DNA from: Chiridota heheva
Taxonomy: Eukaryota > Echinodermata > Holothuroidea > Apodida > Chiridotidae
Assembly: GCA_020152595.1 (NCBI GenBank)
Contig: JAIGNY010003060.1
Span: 278,501-342,500 of the forward strand
Reading direction: 5' to 3'
DNA: 64,000 nucleotides
The position numbers were made by a program, and so were the translations under genes. The notes beneath the pieces are model-generated. The model did not search any database, was not told the DNA's origin, and saw only the letters and a list, made by a program, of their open reading frames with translations. How positions within the stretch are numbered: the first letter of the stretch is position 1; each line of letters opens with the position of its first letter. Below, piece by piece: positions 12,191 through 62,888 of the stretch.

Positions 12191-12312
12191 TTTGTCCCTT
12201 AACCCCACCGGGTGGCCCTGGACCCCACCAGGGGCCCTGGACTCCACCAGGGGCCCTGGACCCCACCAGGGGCCTTAGACCCTGGACCCCACCAGGGGCC
12301 CTGGACCCCACG
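12191..12312. repeat. GC-rich 19-20-bp minisatellite, about 6 copies
   Basis: The unit CCTGGACCCCACCAGGGGC, near-palindromic at CCAGGGG, is repeated within the right part of the hAT-like element. Its GC content is far above its surroundings. Confidence 0.8.
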
Positions 12313-14380
12313 CCGACTAGTTAAGCATTTTGCGCTAGAAGTGACACCTTTGGTGTCGCCTCAACTGCACCACTAAATATCTTGTCGGTTCAATTCAATT
12401 TCCCGACCCCCAATATGAATATCCTGGCTACGCCACTAGTTATGTTTGCTCATGTGTACATGTTCATGGTATAAAAATGTTAAATTTCATTAGTATGCAT
12501 AGTGGGTGGTGCTTAATAAGATTTTGCTGAAAAAAACTTGTAATCACGCTATCTAAAGAATGATAAACTGAATCAAGTCATATGTGATACACAGATAGCC
12601 AGTGGTTTGTGCATGTGCCTTAATGGGTTTGGTGGTGTTATATGCATATTAATGAGTAGGTGGGGCTTAACATACAATTCTTCAAATGTTATACATTAGC
12701 AACCGAATGTCTGTTTTGCATCATACTTTCTATGATAATGTTGTTAATTATTGTGCACATGCTAGTGTTGTCAATAGGTATGTCTATTTTATGCATCTGC
12801 ATCATAGGTGGTCGTTCCTTATAAATAAATATCCAGGAACAAATATTTCATGATATGCAATGACATTACAGTTATACGAAAGTTGCAAATCAATCAGCAT
12901 ATGAAAAAAAGCATTAGAGCTACAAAACCTTTTGATTCTAGTTTTAAAACTTTATTTTTCAGATTTTGCAGGAGTACTAGCGGTCATGCCCTGATTGACA
13001 ATTGTAAAATATCATTGAGCTTCAACATCATTGATGTTCTGGTTTTAAGCGCAAACCATCTACATTACTCATATTAATCATCATAGTTTGGATAGTGTTG
13101 CCGCTGTTTACAGGGTACACTTTAAACAAGTTTTAGACGCATCAACGTTTATCAAATAAGCAAAAAACCAGCCCAAATATCAGATAATTTTAGTTATTCC
13201 ACCCAGTCATTGAAATTTTGAACAAAGTGGGCAACCATAGAGTGGGAAGGGTGGGTAAACTTTGAGCTTAAATTGAGATTTGAGGGCCCCCAAGCTATGC
13301 CACTGTGATACGTTTGTTATCAGCCCTGAGTGCTAAATTCCCCATGGGCCCCAGAACTCTTGTTACGTCACTAGATGAACAGATTAGTAATAAACTGCTA
13401 TGTACCATGTATGAAGATAAATGGATGGTGGCAGTCCTAGTGTAGCGACAAATTGTGGTCAGAAGTCGCTAAAGGTCAAAAGGGGTGTACCAAATTGGTA
13501 AATATCCAGCATCTCATTGAAGTAAACAAGAAAAATACACAAGCATCCATTGGTCCTCTGTAATGTTCCTTCAGTGTAGGGTATCTGCTCTTGGATGGAC
13601 TGAGTTATGACATCAAACTGTCATCGTTCCCTTCGGAACAATTTTGTCCTCGCTTAACATAATTTATACATGAGTATTAAAACAAAATGAATGACTTTGT
13701 TTACTTTATATTGACAATTGTGAATACAATAAAATGTCTGATATACACATAGAACATTATGTGATGACATATATTGCCACAAACAATGCGTAGGTACCTT
13801 CACTGAAATATAAAACTATGATCTCTCTAGTATGATCATAAATTTCAGCAAATAAAATTTGTGCATTAAAAAGCAAGCCAATGTGGTAAATAGCACCTAA
13901 TCTCATCTAAATTGGTTTAAAAGATTTACAACTTCTCTTCTTTGCTTAATGTTTGAAGAAAAAAGGCAATTCCGCGATGTTACCAGTTGGAAATTTCTGT
14001 TCTTACATAAATCCATTATTTTTTTGTTTAATCATACACCTCAATAGTTCGAGGAAAGGTAATGACATTCCAAAAAATATCAATTATTGAATTTGCAGAA
14101 AACAAAATAAAAAGCAATCCTACTACACAACTTTTGATATTTTGAAAATTTCTCCTTTTAGTTGTAATTATGCTTCAATTCATGTCTAGTTATTCTATAC
14201 CAAGTGAAAGTTGGTCATTGGTCAAAAGTAAAGTACATGAAAATCAAAACAGTGGATGCCCGTTGGCAATGAATGGCCCACATGCTGGGAAAGACTATTC
14301 ATATATCTAGCCATCATCGTTATGCTGATTATACTTGCACAAAAACAAACCCACATGCTGTTCCTGTTTATACAAACTTT

Positions 14381-14507
14381 ATGCTCCAATGCACAGTGAA
14401 GAGAGATGCTCCATTGCACAGTGAAAAGAGATGCTCCATTGCACAGTGAAGAGAGATGCTCCATTGCACAGTGAAGAGAGATGCTCCATTGCACAGTAAA
14501 GAGAGAT
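14381..14507. repeat. 25-bp minisatellite, 5 copies
   Basis: The unit ATGCTCCATTGCACAGTGAA plus GAGAG occurs five times almost unchanged. It lies downstream of the ADCK5 stop codon and could be part of a long 3' UTR, or just beyond it. Confidence 0.85.
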
Positions 14508-14775
14508 AAAATAATTCATAGTAGATACATATGTCTGAATACTAACAGAACTTCAACCTTGCAATGCCCAACAACTTTTTGAAAATGTGTTGCATAAACT
14601 CACAGCCTGCCACCTGATTAGCTAATACAAAAGTTAAATTTTACTTAAAAATGTTAAGCTTGATAAATTACTCTTACATTTCAACCCACCACCTATTGAA
14701 GAACTATGTTCTCAAACAAAATATATTTCAGTAAAAAGTAGACGAATAAAAAATGGCAGTTAAATTCTTTCTTGT

Positions 14776-14781
14776 TTTATT
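14776..14781 (-). terminator. Candidate poly(A) signal of ADCK5
   Basis: TTTATT on the + strand reads AATAAA on the - strand, 368 bp past the ADCK5 stop. Another AATAAA (- strand) lies nearer the stop at about 15030, so the choice is uncertain. Confidence 0.3.
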
Positions 14782-15148
14782 TTGCACGGCAACTTAAGAA
14801 TAATAATGATATGGTGCAGAATCCAGAAGAGAACTGCTCAATGCACCTGGGAAAAATACAAAAGCTTTGCAAAAACTTTGCTTGCCTATTATTGAGGTAA
14901 AGACAGTGAGACAAATCACTTTCCACAAAAAATACTGGCATTTTAGTTAAAACATCTTCATAGAATAAATAGTGCCTTTAAAATTACAAATCTAACTTTG
15001 CTTGCCTATTAACAGTAAAACACTGGACAAATCATTTTATTTTAAAACATCTTCATAGAATAAATAGTGCTTTTAAAATTACAGGTTCAATCTACTTCAA
15101 AATAGAACAAAGGGCAAGTACTGCACAAGATACTGCATTTTCCAAAGG

Positions 15149-54058
<38,910 letters not shown>

Positions 54059-56149
54059 GTAAAAACATTGCAGTCAAGTTTCAACTGTAACAGAAAATAA
54101 AGAGGAAAACCATTATGTTTCTAATGAACGTGTGCTACTAATCATGCAAGTTCAATCAAAATCAATAAAAAATTATTTCTTTTGAATGTTGAACCATAAT
54201 AGTTTGGATCATGTATCACTTTTATTGCTATACCACAAAGAATTTAATCGCTGAAGATATTTCAGCCATTTTAACTTCTGGGCTTGCATAGCTATGCAAC
54301 TCTCATAAAATGTGATTTTCAGAGAAGACTTCTGTATAAAGTGACCAGGCACAGAAATTGCAGTAAAAATATACAATACATGTCCACTTTGAAGCTTCAC
54401 CAACCTTTGAATTATTGTTAAGACACACATCACATTGAGTCTGTACAGTACCACTTGGTTCTTCTAATGTATAGGTAGCCAGCCCTACAGTAGCATGGTG
54501 GGTCCGAAATGCAGCTAGGGAATTACATTAAATTTTTCTTTATTAAAAAAATAATTGTTTTTATTGTCAGAAATCTAAATGAATTCTTTGATTTATCCCC
54601 TTTATTTACATCCATGATTACTTCACAGAAGCTTGATATTTACTTATCCAGATATTCATCAAAAAAAAGTTTAGTTTATTTTGGCAAAACCGTGAATGCA
54701 ATCAGTTCCGAAAAGTTGCTTCATTTCTTCTTCATGTACAGTATTTGCCCACTCGGATTTCTGAATACATAATGAGCTGAAACAAGCCATTTTCAATGAA
54801 GATTACAAGTTTTTAATTCCATAAACCGTTATTACTTAATGATATTTTAGTAGAATAGTAGAAAAGGGGTTTGAAATACTATTCGCAATCATTTGAAGAA
54901 ATAAAATCCTGGCGGAACGCGTGAAAGTTCATGGGATAAACAAGGGTCAGAAATAAATAAAAATGGCTTCTGGAAATAAAAAAATCGGCTTTTGGAGATA
55001 ATCGGCTTCTGGAGATAATCGGCTTCTGGAGATCGTGGTCAAAAAGCTTTTTCTTATCCCAGCCCAAAGAAATCTTTACATACTGTATGTATCGGGAAAT
55101 TTCCTTTTCTATTCAAATATGTAAAGATGTTGGTAAAAATCTCTGGAAGCGGGTTAGAGCTTGCAAGTCTTGAACTCATTTTCTGCAAAACCAGTTCGAT
55201 GAAGTCAACAATGTGCAAATTAATGTGCGATGCATTGTGATTGGCCATAACATGGTCATGTGGTATAATCTACATGCGAAGTCTGGCACGATAATTTCTC
55301 GATGCTGATAAAATGTTGTCGGGTTTTAACATTTCTTCATAAATTTAAACCTATTTGGCATGCTGGAGCATCAAACATAAAAAATAATTAAGCAATTATT
55401 AATTCTTATAAAGGATTTTTAAGAGAAAAGGGGGAAAATTAATCTTTTAAAGTGGGTATAATGGCGAAAGTATTTGTAGGCCTAGAGCAATTGTATCATT
55501 ATCATTGCTGTGATCCTAGTGCAGACAGTACACAAGTAGTGAAGTACAGACTACATGCAAATTTATTCTGAATACCTTGAATTTTTTAAACTAGCATATG
55601 AAAATAAATAACTTCACAAATGATATGATGAACCAAGAAGCAATTTGCATTTTATAGCAAGGCTTTACATTCTGGCTATAAAACAGTCGCACCAAATTGC
55701 AAGAAGAAAATTTCAGCTTAGTATGTAAGAGGCAAAAAACTGCTACAGGGATGTTCATATCAGTTCAAATAAATACCCTTTAACTGGAGCTATTTGATTA
55801 AAAAACAAACATACAGATCAATTAATTGCTAACGAGTAATTTCAGTCAATATGTTTGCAGCTCAAGCTTTTTCATTTCTTGAAAATTTCCATTATACATT
55901 TTTTAATCATTCATAAATTTCTGAACGCTAGCTGCACAGTATGCATGTGGAATAAAAAACATTCCATACATGGTACTACTCCCTTGTTATCAAAGAGAAA
56001 CCAATATTAACTTAAAGCAAGGATTTTCTTCACATACACATATTCAAAGTTCCCTGGCTTATACTGCACAACTGAGTTTCACAGCAGGCTCTACTAGTCT
56101 CCCAACACGCCAGTGCACCACAACTGGGTTATCAAAGGCCATGGACATT
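54059..56149. other. Upstream of the ADCK5 start codon; possible 5' UTR and promoter region
   Basis: CTGTTACAG at about 54080 (- strand) could be a 5' UTR acceptor. An inverted CCAAT (ATTGG) lies near 55240. No TATA box or second gene could be assigned. Short open frames here lack homology. Confidence 0.4.
54965..55036. repeat. 17-bp repeat, about 4 copies
   Basis: GGCTTCTGGAGATAATC is repeated four times, the first copies diverged (GGCTTCTGGAAATAAAA). Confidence 0.8.
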
Positions 56150-56295
56150 GACTTGGTTGTCGATTTATGTCTATCCGTACGTCGTACCTGTGTTCTCGTC
56201 CGGGTCGTATTAGGCGTTTCGTAATAGCACTGTTACTATCATAACCGAATGCGCAGGCGACGACCCCGTCATTGTAATTGTGTATTCACTCGTCG
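56150..56295. promoter_or_regulatory. CpG-rich patch, candidate promoter
   Basis: About 17 CpG dinucleotides in about 145 bp (for example CGTACGTCGT, GGCGACGACC) in otherwise CpG-poor sequence, 2.1 kb upstream of the ADCK5 start codon. It might hold the true first exon of ADCK5 or a divergent promoter. No core element was identified. Confidence 0.25.
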
Positions 56296-58440
56296 TCGCC
56301 AGATCTCCTCACTGCAGATGTCACCATGTGATAACTTTCTTGGGTTTGGAACTGCCTAATTTGACATCATATGATACAATTACCTTTATTTTACTTCACT
56401 TATGTACCATTTGTAAACAAAAGACAAAAATATTATGTAGAAAACTAAAAAGTACACTTCATTATTCCTTTATTTATTTTCCAACAAATCATACTGTAGA
56501 ACAATAACACTTAAGACTCCTCATGTAGCAGCCTCAGATCAGTAAACGACAGCAATCACATGTTAGCATACAGTTGTTTAAGTGAAAGATGTTATGGCCG
56601 AACAAGGGTAAATGGTTCTATAGTATAACTAGCATGCTACATGGTTGTAATGAATACGATTTTTACTCAGATATTTTTCAAAAACAGGTTAAACCCAATA
56701 AACACAATGAATCACTCTAGATGTGGTTGATTCCAAAGTTGAGTTTTTAAGTACAGTATAATAAAACTACCTTTAAATTGGTAAAAATCTAATATGCATT
56801 CTTGTATGGCTCCATGGTTCAATTGCAAAATGTGTAGTAGTAAATACACCCTGAAATGGCTCCTTAATCTTGAATGGGAATCTTCACAACCTCATGAATA
56901 CACCGGCACTGAGAGCTACAATACTACAATTACTTAAATTCACAAGCACTATTAAACTGAAGGCTGTGCCTTGGGTAAGCCTGCTAAAATAATGATGAAT
57001 CTGACATCAAAATTATTACAAAATAATCTATTCATTAAAAACTAATGCAATTAGAAAATCAAAGTTAGTATGCCCTAAATCAAACCAATATTTACATTAT
57101 AAGTCTCTTTAACTGTAATGCATTACGTGGTTTAATGCACAAAAGCCAAAAAAGGGCAATTTGTTGTGGAAGCAGGTCAGGAGCTCAGCAAATATCTGGC
57201 TCAAAATTTACCCAATATGTCAGTGAATGAATCTGAAAGTCATTTTTCCATGAGTTTGGCAATAAAATGGTATAAGATTTAGTATTATTCTACAGAAAAA
57301 AGATCAGACTGTCACCTAACTTGTTGTTTTACTTGCTTCAAAGTTGTCAGGTGACATGCATGTAATATGAAATTTTACTTCTCCAATGATTAGTTTTGCG
57401 AAAACACCGTAAATCTCAAAGTAAGCAGAGTCCTGTGCGAAGAAAGTGACATCACGTCATCTCATTAACGTGATGCTGGGAACTGACTGAATGCACCAAT
57501 GATAAACATATGCAACTTTCAGCAGCTGTACAAGTAAAGCAAAAAAAAGGCTTAAACGAAAATACTGGAAGAAAGAATTTTAAAAATATTAATTTCCATT
57601 GAAAATATAATCAGTTTCATTAAAAGGTGAATTCATGAGTTTGATTTTATCTGTTGTCAAAGTAGAACAAATAATGGGTGCACAAACATTGAACCACTTA
57701 CCATACCAGATACCTTGCTTCATGTTTCAAATTTGGTAGATTTTAAAGCATTGTGGAGTACCCAGGTACCACTTCAAACCATCGCTGCCTTACTATAATA
57801 TTGTAACAATAACATATATGTTAGAAGCCCATACTGGATGGCATTATCAATCTTTCGTTTAACCTTAGTACACTCGATATACCATTGTTTTTCGCGCAAC
57901 TAGGCCTACTGTACTTAAGCTTTAATCTAGGCTAACAAGTAACAGTAACAAAATACTTCTTATCTTAATTGTTGTCATAAACCATTGTAATCTTTGATTT
58001 TCGCGCAACTACTGTACTGTACTGTAGATTGAATCTAGGTTTAGTAACACTATAATAGTAACAAAATACATAACGTCACCATTACATAGCCAATTGAATA
58101 CAGGATGTTATCTTCGATTATCTTAATTACATCATATAAAAAAAGGGAAAATGCACAGTAAAGTCTTACCTCAACGTATTGACCGAGAAATAAAAATAAT
58201 TTACTTCAGAATCAGACTCAGCCTAAGTTACAATTTATATGTAATATCACATTGAATTACATAAGACAATGAAGCATATACAACTACGAGATGAATTTGG
58301 AAGTTTTGAGATTTGGATACAAATTTAAACTGTTGAAAGATTTGTTCAATATTAAATTGAAATATTGATGTTGGAAGAGATAAAGCCAAATTTCAACTTT
58401 GTAAAAATAATAGAAAATAAGAGCAAACTTACACTGAAAA
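56296..58440. other. Sequence without recognised genes
   Basis: AT-rich. Two related blocks at about 57860-57960 and 57985-58060 share 'ATTGTTTTTCGCGCAACTA'-like and 'TAGTAACACTATA'-like text, suggesting a local duplication. No coding or TE structure assigned. Confidence 0.45.
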
Positions 58441-59345
58441 TTTTGATTACAACATTCTCCTAACAAAGCTCCTGTTATGGTATCAGAGGTTTCTTGGTTC
58501 AGTAGTTATATTTCAAATAGACTTCAGTTCACCTCATTTAACAATGAAAGCTCTGACCCCTTGAAGATTAATTGTGGAGTTACCACAAGGTTCCATTTTG
58601 GGACTAACTTCTGTTCATTTTATATGTCAACGACATATACCCACATATGCCATGATCCATCGGTACTTTTATTCGCCGATGTTACTAATATTTTATTCTC
58701 AGGAAAAGATAAAAGACTTCTTCAGGATAAAACTAATGATGAATTAAATAATTTCAATGAGTGGTTTAGCGCCAATAAACTATCTATAAATGTAAAAAAA
58801 AAAAAATTGGTTGTGTTTGGATTGTGTAACAAAACGTGGGATTTAGAAATTTTAATATCAAGATTAACAAAGTCGACAATGCTAAGTTCCTAAGAATCAC
58901 AATTGATTCAAATCTTACTTGGTGAAACCTTATCTATTCGCTCTCTAAAACTACAGCAGAGCTGTTGGTATTATTTCAAAAGTTAAGCACTACAAATCGT
59001 GTAATGTTCTTAGAACTATTTACAACACTTTTTTTTTTCCGCATCTCAAAGTTTCATATTGTACCACCATTTGCTCAGGGGACTATTCTTCTGACTAAAC
59101 TAACAGTCTTACAAAAGCGGGCTATTCGATATATTTTGAACGCACTTCATCGTGCGAACACCGGCAATTTATTTTCTTCACTAAAGCTAAGTTAAGTTAT
59201 CTGATCAGGGAGTTGCAATTCCGTGATCTGATTTAATCCACTTGAATCTTGCTACTTTTGTTTTTAGAGTAACACCGTACCATCTTCATTCAATAAGTAA
59301 ATGGCGAAAATAAAAAAGCATCATTATAATCATATATACACTAAC
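58441..59345 (+). mobile_element. CR1/Jockey-like LINE fragment (RT, decayed)
   Basis: An open frame at 58477-58893 reads 'WFSSYISNRLQFTSFNNESS', 'DPLKINCGV', a damaged PQGS block, LLFADVTNILFS (the family has FADDTN; the second Asp is Val here) and 'LNNFNEWFSANKLSINVKKK'. Beyond a frameshift come 'GIISKVKHYKSCNVLRTIYN' and 'LQKRAIRYILNAL', the usual C-terminal region. Catalytically dead. Confidence 0.75.
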
Positions 59346-59949
59346 TCCCAATCATATTGGTAGGAACGAGCATAGAAAGGGTCAACTCTCGAGGGAGGGG
59401 GAGGGAGGGAGCGGGATCATTTAGGTTTCATTACTGATGTTGCTGCTAATCAGAAAATCTTCAATTTTGTGCAATTTTCTTCGATTTTCGGGAAATCTCA
59501 GATACTTTCCTCATAATTTATCGACAATTCTGAAACGACTGATCTGAAAGACAGAAATGCAAAATGAGTGAATTAGTAAAATAATTCATCTCTTTGGTTC
59601 CTTCTTAACTTTACCCCTCGCCCCTCTCCTCCCACCCCATCAAAAAAAGAAAAAAAAAGAAGAAAGTTTGGACGTGATATTGCTACAATGTTTATACTGT
59701 TTAGTTGTTATGAAACATGAAAAACAATACATGTGAGTGACTATGTCAGCGGCGTAGGAAAAAAATTGACATTGAGAGGCCAGATTTTATTTTTGTTTCC
59801 AAAATCCAAAAATGTATTAATCTCTTATGGTCCAAAACCTATCATTGTCAAAGGGAGGTGACACGGCAGAAAAAATTACGAATACGCTGGCCTAAGCATC
59901 ACTTAAACTGAACGGAACCGCCTTTTTAAACATGATTTAGATTCGTGTT
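59346..59949. other. Sequence with low-complexity tracts
   Basis: A GA-rich tract (59390-59415) and a C/A-rich tract (59610-59660) flank ordinary AT-rich sequence. GCGGCGTAGGAAAAAAATTG near 59750 resembles a hAT-like end, with GAATACGCTGG near 59880 as a weak partner. Confidence 0.4.
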
Positions 59950-60640
59950 TCCGTGACCATGTTTCCCATAATGTTTAAGGCAACTTAACCGCCTTGCTCC
60001 GGGCGACGGAAACGCCGCCGGGCTCCGGGTGACGTACACTCCATGTTTAACGTATTTTACAGCGTAAACATGTAATTTAATGCAACTGAAATGCCCCATT
60101 CCTGGTGACGTAAACGCCGTGTCTAGGTGACGTAAACTCCATGTTTAGCCTGTTTACAACGTACAAATGAAATTTACTGCGACTTAAATGCCTCAAACCT
60201 GCTGACGTAAACGCCGTGCTCCGGGTAACGTAAACTCCCTATTTAACGTGTTTACAAGGTAAACATGTAATCTACGAGTAATGCGTAAACGCCGTGCAGC
60301 TCGGGGTGACGTAATCTTCATGTTTAATGTGTTTACAACGTACAAATGAAATTAAATGAAACTTTAAATGTTTCATTCCTGGCGACGTAGACGCCGTGTT
60401 CTAGGTAACGTAATCTCCAAGTTTAACGTGTTAGCAAAGTAAAAATGGAATTTAGTGCAACTTAAATACCCCAATCCTGGCGCCGTAAACGCCGTGCTCC
60501 AGGTGACGTAATATCCATGCTTAATGAGTTTACAGCGTAAGGACGTAAAGTTGGTGGACAAGAAACATAGATTTTCCGTTGAGTATAATACCGGAAATTC
60601 GGTGCTTCATTGAACGGAAATTCTTTGCTCAAAGTGACGT
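59950..60640. repeat. ~98-bp degenerate repeat, 6-7 copies, dense in TGACGTAA
   Basis: Units of about 98 bp combine CCTGGYGACGTAAACGCCGT, 'CTCCGGGTGACGTAAACTCC', 'ATGTTTAACGTGTTTACAAC' and 'ACTTAAATGCC'. At least six exact TGACGTAA sites occur, with variants (TAACGTAA, CGACGTAG). It is the CpG-richest part of the right half of the window. Confidence 0.75.
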
Positions 60641-62293
60641 AAACTCAATTTTTTATTTGTTTTCAACGTAAGATTGTAAACTTGGAAAACCAGACACTGG
60701 CATATTTCACGCTCCAGTCGACGGGAACTCCTTGTTCCCTGCATTGGAAACTCGATTCGGACAACATGGTCGGAAACCTGTTTCTTTGGTCGGAAATGCA
60801 GCATAAATAGTCCAAACTGGTAATTGTAGGAACTTAAACCTTATTAACTAAATTCCACAAGCCTTACTATATATTTACTGCTATTAAATAAAGCAAGATA
60901 AAAACTGTTTGTCATATATTTGGGTAGCCTTTATTATACATTTAAGATTGAGTAAAAACATAAACGTAGGCAATAAACGTAAGCAATTATGGAACGGCAT
61001 TATGACGAGCTTTCTGGCTGTTGAGTTACTCTAATACAAACAGCTCTCCGCCATTGATGTGATAGAAAACTGAGAAAATGAAAAATGTTGACTTAAAGTT
61101 GACTAGACACCGTGACAAAATAAGTGAATTTTTCGAATATCTATTGACCTGTTTTCAGCCTTGGAGCCCAAAGTGTTTTATGTTACAAATCTCAGGTAAA
61201 TACCTGAGTACGTGGTATAAAATTTGGTCGTATAAGTTTTGTAGCCCTTCACGCCACGAGGGTCAAAAAGCTTTGCTGCTCTAATATGTCGGTGAAGTGC
61301 CCCTTTAAGTTTCAAGTCTTCTTTCTGATTAGTCAGCTTAACAGTTTTACCTATCTGTCTAGGTTGATATTGAGACTTAGAAGACTGGATGAGAGAAAAA
61401 AAAATGCATGAGGCCAATTGATTAACATTCTTAAACACAAAGCATATAAAAAGGCAAAATAAAACCTTAACTTCAAATTAATTTTTTTTTTTTCAGCTTA
61501 AAATATCACTTGAAAAATTGTTGTTACCACGGGTTATGCATTCATAAATTAACTACAAGTATCATAAACAGATAATTAAACATTTCTTTTTATAAATTAC
61601 TAACTAAATTACTAAAGGCTTCCCTATCCATATTTTGATGACTGTAGTAAGTTATTCTTAACTTTTGAGGTTTAATTTGATAATTTTTGCCATCCTCAAA
61701 CCAAATTGCATTCGTATATTTTTCTTATGCCTATTTCAATGATTTTATATAACTTTACATTCTTAGAATATTTTATCAAAGTTCACTTTCAAAAGATAAA
61801 AAACGGATGATTTGTCAATTTTGTTGTTGTAATATTTCGAGCGATGACGAGAGTGATGACATTCAACTCTAGCAAAATATTAAATACCTTTTAGAAAGAG
61901 ACATTTCTAGAATTGATGAAGGCAGAAACGAGAATATTGTGAAAATAAGATCAAAATAATTTTGTTTAAAATATTTTACCCAAAAGTCAAAAAGAAATTC
62001 GAGTATGCAGGTATGTACGAGTATTAAGTCATGCTGTCATAACATTCGAAATTTCATAAAACGCCATTATTGGGGCTAACGCCTTGGGCCTCTTAACCCT
62101 CATGATGACGTAATACACATGTTCCAAGCTGTTACAGAGACACGAGTATTATGATCAAATTTAATCCCTGAATAAGATTTCACAATGGACAAAAAATGAC
62201 TGAAAACTTTTCACCTTTGATGAAAAGGACATTCACACACTGATGAAAATCGAGATCACAATCGATCATAAATGATCAAATATATGACAGTTC
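60641..62293. other. Sequence without recognised genes or elements
   Basis: AT-rich, no tandem arrays and no domain-bearing open frames on either strand. Confidence 0.45.
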
Positions 62294-62818
62294 GGGAGCA
62301 ACCCGAAAAACTGGGTACTTTGAAATACCCCAAAAATGGGGTACTTTTATGTATTACGTCATCGCATGAGCCTACACATTTGAGGCTAGCCCACACTAAA
62401 CATATGGGGTTTCTCATTTTTTGCTCCGGATTGTCCAAACTTTCACTCATTCTGAAATTTTGGAGGTGGATAGTAAATAGATATTCAACACTTTTTGCCG
62501 CTGCTTTTTAAAATTCATAGTAGCGTTTTTGAAAAAAATGAACAAAACAGACTGCCCATAATCTGTTTTATTCATTTTCTCAAAGAAGCGACCGTAAATT
62601 TAAAAAAGCAGCGACAGAAAGTTTTAAATATCTATTTCCTATTCATCTGCAAAATTTCAAGATACCCATTGAAATTTTGGACCATTTGAAGCGGATAATG
62701 AAAACCCCATATGTTTAGCGTGGGCTAGTCAAATATGTAGGCTCATGCGATGACGTAATACATCAAAGTACCCAATATGTTGGGTATTTCAAAGTACCCA
62801 GTTTTTTGGGATGCTCCC
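62294..62818. repeat. 525-bp long inverted repeat (foldback/MITE-like)
   Basis: The left arm starts GGGAGCAACCCGAAAAACTG and the right arm ends CAGTTTTTTGGGATGCTCCC. The arms also share GGTACTTTGAAATACCC, TGTATTACGTCATCGCATGA and AAACATATGGGGTTT. They extend about 250 bp each and meet near 62555, with about 85-90% identity by eye. No clear target duplication and no coding capacity. Confidence 0.85.
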
Positions 62819-62888
62819 TAATTGTATAAAGCATGGATGGGCGAGGATATTATCTTTTTCAATGTATATCCAGTTTTTAGTTGTCTTT

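Larger units (their letters stand above)
9072..12438. mobile_element. hAT-like non-autonomous DNA transposon carrying a nested HINE-like element
   Basis: The left end CAGTGGCATAGCCAG and right end CTGGCTACGCCACTA are inverted repeats. They are flanked by an 8-bp duplication with one mismatch, GTTATGAT (9064-9071) and GTTATGTT (12439-12446). Family-1 sequence continues across the insertion point, as judged from its uninterrupted counterpart near 8150-8200. Eight-base duplications and CAGTGGCG-type ends fit hAT-superfamily elements. There is no transposase; the interior holds two minisatellites and the element at 10037-12125. Confidence 0.7.
7900..12945 (+). mobile_element. Family-1 modular repeat, copy 2, interrupted by a LINE fragment and a hAT-like element
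   Basis: It starts TTTTGGTTCCGATGCGATAA at the hairpin end and carries the same modules as copy 1 ('CACGATATCTCAAG', 'GTCATGCATATTAATGAG', GGCGGGGCTT). Family-1 sequence occupies about 7900-8337, 8851-9071 and 12439-12945. Between these lie a LINE 3' fragment (8338-8850) and a hAT-like insertion (9072-12438). Near the right end is 'CTACAAAACCTTTTGATTCT' followed by AGTTTT, which forms a stem with AAAAC(C). It matches the far end of copy 3. Confidence 0.65.
12946..15148. other. Intergenic sequence and ADCK5 3' untranslated region
   Basis: Nothing coding is seen on either strand. A 'CTATGCCACTG' motif near 13295 resembles the right end of a hAT-like element without a partner. The right-hand part should contain the ADCK5 3' UTR, which is transcribed leftward. 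Diverged duplicates of 'AAAACATCTTCATAGAATAA' occur near 14950 and 15045. Confidence 0.5.

Noticed and set aside
10692..12202. Several long His/Met/Pro- or Gly/Trp/Asp-rich open frames on both strands
   Set aside because: The 24-bp period keeps frames open. The sequence is the minisatellite core of a mobile element, and the same thing happens at 27281-28282.
12114..12311. Gly/Pro-rich open frame on the - strand
   Set aside because: It is the GC-rich 19-20-bp minisatellite, without start context or conservation.
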